Assembly (NCBI RefSeq): GCF_016859285.1
Contig: NC_053404.1
Coordinates: forward strand, 18,759,105-18,823,104
DNA from: Xiphias gladius
Taxonomy: Eukaryota > Chordata > Actinopteri > Istiophoriformes > Xiphiidae
Length of the DNA stretch: 64,000 bases
Direction of reading: 5' to 3'
Positions 42,240 to 64,000 of the stretch are shown here, piece by piece (position 1 is the stretch's first letter; the number at the start of each line of letters is the position of its first letter). The notes beneath the pieces were generated by a model, which did not search any database, was not told where the DNA came from, and saw only the letters and a list, made by a program, of their open reading frames with translations. The position numbers were made by a program, and so were the translations under genes.

Positions 42240-42960
42240 CGATGCTTCACTGCGGCCCCCTTTCAGCTGTCCAGCTTGCGGAGGGGTCCCTCTGCCTTCA
42301 GCCTGGTCTTCAGCTGAAGGACCGCGCCCCCTGGGCTGAGACCAGGCAGCTGACTCGGCCCAGTCGAGGATATTCCGCCCCCGTCACCCTGAAAAGCTCC
42401 GTGGTTTGCTTTGGCCCCCCGCCGTTTCAGGGTCCTTGTCCTCCTCTTGGTGCGTTTGGCTGAGTCCGAATCCGCGTCCATCCTGTTGACTCCGTGAAAT
42501 CATCACTAAATGGCAGCCGTACACATCCGAGCCATAACGAAACCACCGCCATGTTTGACAGACGAGGTGGTGGCTTTGGGGTCATGAACCGTTTCCCGTT
42601 TTTCCTCCAAGGCTTTCCTTTTTCCATCAGCTCGACAGATGTTGATTTTTCTTCCCCCGTGCCCTGGAACTTTGTTCCGCAACGCCACCGGTTTCTTTTG
42701 GTGTGTGTTTCCGCAGCCCGGCCCTTTCTATCCGTGAGGTTCACCGGGGGCTTTGCAGCTTGTGGCTGAGAACCCTCTGAGGTTCTGGCCTCGAAGTCTT
42801 CTCCTGATCGCTGACAGAGAAAACTATACGGCCGCGTCCGGGAGAGCCTTCTTTGCTGTGCAGTAAAACGGGTCTTTCTTCACCCTGGACATGATTTTCC
42901 GCTCGTCCACAAGACCTTCGCGCCTCGGTCCACATTTTCCAGTTCTCCTGCCTGAATCTG
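42240..42960 (-). pseudogene. Broken Tc1/mariner-type transposase
   Basis: Minus-strand frames carry Tc1 transposase signatures in the right order, but in different frames. VDERKIMSRVKKDP (helix-turn-helix part) is near 42900; WRKNGKRFMTPK near 42590 continues as SVKHGGGFVMARMCTAA, the hallmark VKHGGGxVMxWxC motif with a lost tryptophan. Towards 42270 come a decayed WPSQSPDLNP-like stretch and LKTRLKAEGPLRKL, the conserved tail. Frame changes and stops make it inactive. It is unusually GC-rich for a Tc1 relic. Terminal repeats were not located. Confidence 0.7.
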
Positions 42961-43079
42961 CTTTTTTTTAAATTTTTTACACTGTTGATTTTAGCAAACC
43001 AACTCTCTCTGATATCTCTCTGATAGATTTTTTTTGCTTTTATTTACTTATTATCTAGCCTCATTATTATCTTCTTCGC

Positions 43080-58609
<15,530 letters not shown>

Positions 58610-58765
58610 TAATACGTTTAGAGGCTCTGTGTTACTCTTTGTTTTTCCTCTACATAGATATGGAGTGTTGAGTTAACATGGAGACTGGAGTCTTCGTTCA
58701 AAAAACTATTATATGACTATTAAAACTATTTTTCATAGAAGGAAAAGCACAACTATTATTTATAG

Positions 58766-58980
58766 GTAGGTTTCCATCCACAGGTGGCGCAAATAAAAAC
58801 CAAATTTTGAGAAATTCGGCTAAAGAAAATGTGAATTCATGCACGTTTCCATCCACTTAATTTGGGGGTAAAAACTTTTTTGCGATATTTCAAGATTTTT
58901 TGGGGGGAAATTTTTTTTCATTCGCAAATTGAAAATGCATGTTACATGGTAAATACATGAAAACAGGTGGATGGAAACAA
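58766..58980. mobile_element. MITE with 'gtttccatccac' terminal inverted repeats
   Basis: About 215 bases running from ggtttccatccac to gtggatggaaac, a perfect inverted pair at the ends. The first 90 bases align with the left end of the remnant at 21859. There is no coding capacity. A non-autonomous DNA transposon, family unknown. Confidence 0.75.
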
Positions 58981-61900
58981 ACCCAATGACATTAACAATG
59001 TCTCCAGAATTCAGATGTCATTTATTATATTGTTTACACCTGTGCTTTTCCCTCTGTGACATGTCAAAATGTCCCCAAAAAGGCCCACTAAAGGCCCTGC
59101 ACACCCACACAGGTAATTTCAGTCATTTCAGTTACAAGAATACAATTTTAGCACATCCTTGAAATGCAGGCAGAATGGGAAGTACAGGGAAAAAAACCTT
59201 TCGTTATTCCAACTTGGGAACGTTCACGCCTAAACGATCTACTTTTGTTTTTTATTTTTTAGCAGTTTGTTAACATGTGAAACCAGATGCAAACATACAG
59301 TGAACGGCTCCTATTAAATCAGCTGAATTAATCGTATTAGTGTTCATGAGGGATTTGTTTGGATGTAGCGGTTAGCAGTGGTGGCCTTGCAGCCATTTTG
59401 CCAAAGATTTGCTTAAAAGATCTGTCGTTCCATTCGCCAAGTGGGAGATATCTTTGCTATCAGAAATATGGATATCTTCCACTCGGAATTACAACTAGGA
59501 GACTGATGTGAAGGGTTTCTCGGGGCTTTGAGGTTTACCTGAAACTGTTGTATCCTTCCTCCTATTAACAATGTGATAGAGAAGATTATTGATGCTGGAT
59601 GGGGCTCATCAGTCTAATTTCTAGGATGCTTTCAGTTGGAGCATGGGAGAGGCAGCAGTAGTTTTGGGTGGTAGGTGCATACTTTTTATGTTTGAAGACT
59701 AGTTTCAGAATCAATCGTTTCTGTTATGTCCTGTTGTTAATGATTTTCCAAGTCAATCAATCACTGACTCAGTCGGTTGTTCTTTATTGTCCCTAAGGTT
59801 GAAAAAAGGAAATCTGCTCCGTAGCCAGGGGACATCAGATAGTCATTTCTCAGTTAAATACAACAGTGGAACCAGAAGAAGACTAGAAGAAAACCAAACC
59901 GCCCTAAAGCAAAAATTAAAAAAAAAGGATAAAAGAATAATCCCCCAGAAAACCTGGTCTAACCAGAAGGTCCAGAGACAAAGAGATTCTTAAATACAGA
60001 TTAAGAGGTTGGAGCTGCAACGAACCCGTGTGTGCCAAAACATTTGCCAGATACCGAACGAGCGCTAAAGGCAGCACAAAGTACGACACAAGCAATGGCA
60101 ATATTTTTCACTGCAAATAAAGTCTGTGTGACTAAAGCTGCGAAGACACAGACCAGAAATAATAAAGTAACATTTTAATCTCACAAAAAAAGTCAACATT
60201 ACAGATAGATGGTTTGTTTGACTGACCGAAAAATTAATTAGCAATAATTAACAATTATTCATTTAAATCATTTCAGTGGTTCTGGGATCAAAAATGTAAA
60301 TACTTTCGGGGGGGGGGGGGTTCCAGGTTTTCCTGTATTTTGTGACATTTTACAGGCTCTACCACTATCTGTCATCTAAAATAATCTTTACTCGCAGTCT
60401 TCCCCCTGATTAAGTGTTTGTTCCAGCACCGGTAAAAGCGGAAGTTTTCTACTATGCTTCTCTACTTCCACAAACTAAAGCTCCAACCGGCAAAACACAA
60501 ACTCTCCTGCACCGTCTCCTACAGCTGTTGGCTGTCGACATCTTTAGAGAATTTTTTTTTATTTTTTCCTCTCAAAGGAACAATGAAAAACCTTTTTTTT
60601 TTTTTTTTTTTTTTCCACCATGTTTCTCCATCTCTCTCTCTCCCTGGCTCTCATCTTCTCTCTGTCACCTCATTTATTCATGACTCGACACGTTCTCCTG
60701 CACAGACCGCGCACATCAGATACAAAACTAAAGGTCCCCGACATCGGTTCTTGAAATGCCAGGCAGCCACATCTGTCCTCAGGCCATCTGGACGCACACA
60801 CACGGGCACACACACACACACACGGACCCATGTCCACAAGCACACTCCATAGACGGTCGGGGTGTGTTAGACCCATAGAAACAGCCACACACTAGTACAA
60901 AACACACACTCGCAGACCCACTCCCACATCCGCACGCGCTGACGCACACTTATGCAAGCACACAGGGGGTCGCCCACGCACGGTGATGCAACTGTAAATG
61001 GCGAAGCGACACTGAGAGAGGGATAAGCGCAGCAGAGCCGCCGCTGCATGCTCTCCGTTTGTCAAAGACGCACTGTCAAAGGCAGATTTGACATGCACAC
61101 GATCCCACCAGAGCTTTTACTTCAATGAAATATCATCTTCAATTGATTTCTGCTGCAGAGGAATAACAAATGAGCGAGTAAAACAAGCTCTTTTTTTCTT
61201 TTTTTTTTTATTGAAATAAGAGCTGCGTGGTGGATGGTAATGACTTCATTAAAAGACACTAATGGCATGGAAAAGGTTATGATTTCCATGCATGTTAAGC
61301 CAGAATCTGTCTTGTATTAATAGCTGCAAGATGACTCCTTCCTAAAAGGTTTGCAACGGAGGCAAATTAGCATAAAGCGTGTTAAAACCTGAACTTTCGT
61401 CTCCTTTCGATCGCTGGTTATGAGACCTCTCAAGGACAGTGCAGCTCGGCGCTCAGCCAGCAAACGTACAGCATCTTTCTAGTTTCCTTCTAAGTGACTT
61501 GAGAAGGCATTTTGCAGCCTTTCGTGTGTGAAATGAGAGCATTGGTATATCTCATCTTTTTTTATGCCTTTTTTTTAATACACTTAATACCTTTTATTAA
61601 ATTCCCTCAGAGTCTTCACTTGATATATCATTTGAGTCTGGACAGACATGGATGTAAACTTTCCAATGCCGGTGGTGCCTCTGATACCCTGATGTCCCTT
61701 TTTTATATATAGCATATGGACTTTTTCTCTCTCTCTGCGGTGACCCTTTTGGTCTCCACGCAGACACCAAATCGACACGGTGCAGGAGGCAAAAACCCCT
61801 TCCTCTTCAATACTGTCGGGGAGAAAAGTGAGTCCATCTCACCACGATGAATGAAATTTGCGGCCGTGTTTTTGTTTCTCCGTACTCCTCATTTCCACTT

Positions 61901-63462
61901 TTATATGCCCATTTGAAAGCACCTACCTGTGAATCAATAACGTGGCCATAGAGACTAGAGTCTGTGTGTGGTGCATTTTGCGGATACCTTCAAAATGCAC
62001 TAGTTCTTTTATTTATTTATTTTTTTATTGCTATTTTTAACCGATGTAGTGAATGAGCAGACTTCAAAATTTTCATTCAAGTATGGGGGGTTGGGGCTGC
62101 GTGCTATTGACTCAATTGACAAGATCCAGTGGGGAGTAGCTCATAATTTGATGTGGTGATATTTCGGGAGGCGACAGGCTTTGGCTGTTGAGTCATTTGA
62201 TAAGCACCGACACCCGCAGCATACAGCGACCGTGTCACACAGAAAATAGTAGTAGTAGATGAGGTTTGATAGACGGGACGTGCAACATATTGTCCGTCTT
62301 CTAAAAGTTGTAAAGGTTGACACAGGAAATGTGGAGGGAGAGGTGCTGAAATCCGGGAGCTGGCTGAGATTTGAGCTGTTATCCAGGTCAAATGTGGACT
62401 CATCTCTGGTGATCTTTTATCTCGCGTGAGTCATGAACTCACTTTGTTCTATTCTGTAGCTGTAATTTACAACTTGTCTTTTCATATCAAACTATCAGAT
62501 AACGTGGAGGAGGGGAATGGCATGACTAACGTTCTATATTTGGACACCTTCGGGTGTATTGTCTCTCCTATACAATTGCCATTTGCTGCAGACAAAAAGG
62601 AAGGTTGTGTTCAAATCTGAATCCAGTTTTTTTTTTTTTTTTGCAGCTTGATACTAGTCAGCAGAAAGTAGAAGACGGTGTTCACGTTCACCGTCAGCTC
62701 GGTACATACTGTAAGCTGGACGAGAATGTCAATATTTGATGATTCTGCAAAACCCAGGGCTACGTTCAGTGCCAAAGAAAAAAAAAAAAAAAAAAAAACC
62801 CACCTTCTGCGAAATCAGTGCATGGCAGCTAAAGTCTCATTACTGTTAGACTGGGGAAGGACTGTGGTTATGGCAAACATGGCAAGTAATGATGAAAACT
62901 AACCCTGCGGGAGAGTCGGGCGCAGTACATCGCCGTCCACCACCCTGAGCTCCACACACTCGCTCCGCCCGTGCTACGTAAAGGGGCAACGCCGCTTTTT
63001 GCATTGGCGTTGGAATGTTGGAAATCGGAATCATACTGGACTGAGCTGTAGTCTGCTCAGATAGGACCAAACCCCTGGGCACCGTACTACACTCACGATA
63101 GAATATCAAAAGTAACAGCAACAACAGCAACAACAACAATGCTTAAATATTAATCGATTCTGTCCCTCCTGTCATTATTCTTTGTCTAAAAGATCCCAAT
63201 GCTTTGGGAGATGTACAAAGGAAGTTCAATGTTGCCGGGGTGTCAGTTATTTAGCTACAGGCTAAGAGTGGTAACCCTGTTTTTTTTTTTGTTTTTTTTT
63301 AGCATATATATAGGTTTACATTTTGGCAAATTGGCAGCATTAAAAGTCAAATAAGCTTTCAGTGGCTCCTGTTTGCGTTGAACCCACTGATGTGCCGACA
63401 AATATAAGTGGATCACTCTGATACTGAAGAAGACTTAAAAACTGTGATGATTCTCAGGCAAG

Positions 63463-63558
63463 TTCTGGGGTCATTAGGAGCGTCTTTTTTTTCTATGAAT
63501 TCCAAGCCGAATTACGGACATTAATTCGCGATGGACATTGGAGTTAATGACCCCAGAA
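63463..63558. repeat. Inverted repeat, MITE-like (14-bp arms)
   Basis: ttctggggtcatta at 63463-63476 and its perfect reverse complement at 63545-63558 bound 96 bases of AT-rich DNA. Could be a tiny MITE or a chance palindrome pair. Confidence 0.6.
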
Positions 63559-63759
63559 AGTGTACGTCTCAATGAATCCAAAACACATGTGCATCATGTC
63601 TGTGTGTCCAGGTTCGACTGGATTCTGACTCAAATTGTGGCACCGAGGGTTTTAGTAGCTTAACTGACCGTAACTGCATTTCACCTCACGCAGCTGGACT
63701 CAGGTGTTTCTCTTGCTTTCTGTCTAGCCAGTGTCAAAGCATCCCAGCTGGCTCTTGCT

Positions 63760-63778
63760 GGGGGGGGGGGGGGGGGCA
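63760..63778. repeat. Poly-G run
   Basis: About 18 consecutive guanines, a G-quadruplex-prone and error-prone tract in cnksr2 intron 3. Confidence 0.9.
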
Positions 63779-64000
63779 GCACTCGTGTTTTCCGAGTGCT
63801 GTTTGAGGGTTGGAGCCCGATGGTGAGCAAACAGTCTGTGTAGCCTTAGGTTCTGCGTATATATAGCACTCAGCCTCAATACTGATGACCCAAATCACAC
63901 ACACACCACAGATAAATCGTGCACCAGAGGCTGTGGCCGAATTTTAATCTGGGGCTTTAGAACAATGAAGCAAAGTAGTGGTGTTCGTCTTCGTCTGTTT

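Noticed and set aside
61764-61827. Possible cnksr2 exon 4 (HQIDTVQEAKTPSSSILSGRK) with good acceptor and donor
   Set aside because: The wording does not match the CRIC continuation expected after SLLAWLDR, and its 64-base length would break the phase needed by the next known exon. Probably a pseudo-exon.

Overview
This looks like nuclear DNA from a ray-finned (probably percomorph) fish. Genes are split by GT-AG introns, there are many (CA/GT)n and (GA)n microsatellites, and dispersed repeats and Tc1/mariner remnants are common. The proteins have clear vertebrate counterparts. All exon models were joined by hand from splice signals, reading phase and remembered family sequences; no search was run.

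Layout. (1) 787-8246, + strand: the last eleven coding exons of an ASK-family MAP3 kinase, best read as map3k15, with its 3' UTR to about 9.2 kb. (2) 10629-13304, - strand: a four-exon CCL27/CCL28-type chemokine with six mature cysteines. (3) 19143-21064, + strand: a four-exon CCL20-like chemokine with a TATA-like box and a kappaB-type site just upstream. (4) 22808-28447 and 32678-38324, both - strand: two tandem three-exon Toll-like receptors of the fish TLR11-type group (TLR22/TLR23/TLR13-like). (5) 44308-58608, + strand: the first three coding exons of cnksr2 (SAM domain and start of CRIC), preceded by a CpG-rich promoter region and a broken Tc1-like transposase. The gene runs off the right edge.

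The outer genes, map3k15 and cnksr2, are both at human Xp22, so the frame is conserved synteny. Between them this fish carries an innate-immune island of two chemokines and two TLRs. The most notable signal is in the TLR pair. About 3.3 kb (exon 1 plus 5' flank) is about 98-99% identical between copies, while the introns and 3' flanks have drifted far apart, as expected after gene conversion. Within that tract about 27 amino-acid changes stand against about 4 silent changes, counted by eye. This suggests the ectodomains are diversifying rather than being held constant.

The rest is introns and intergenic sequence with simple repeats, degenerate minisatellites, MITE-like inverted repeats and older dispersed repeats. 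I saw no rRNA, convincing tRNA or CRISPR array. I did not find a wholly new molecular system; the immune island and the TLR conversion tract are the items most worth following up.
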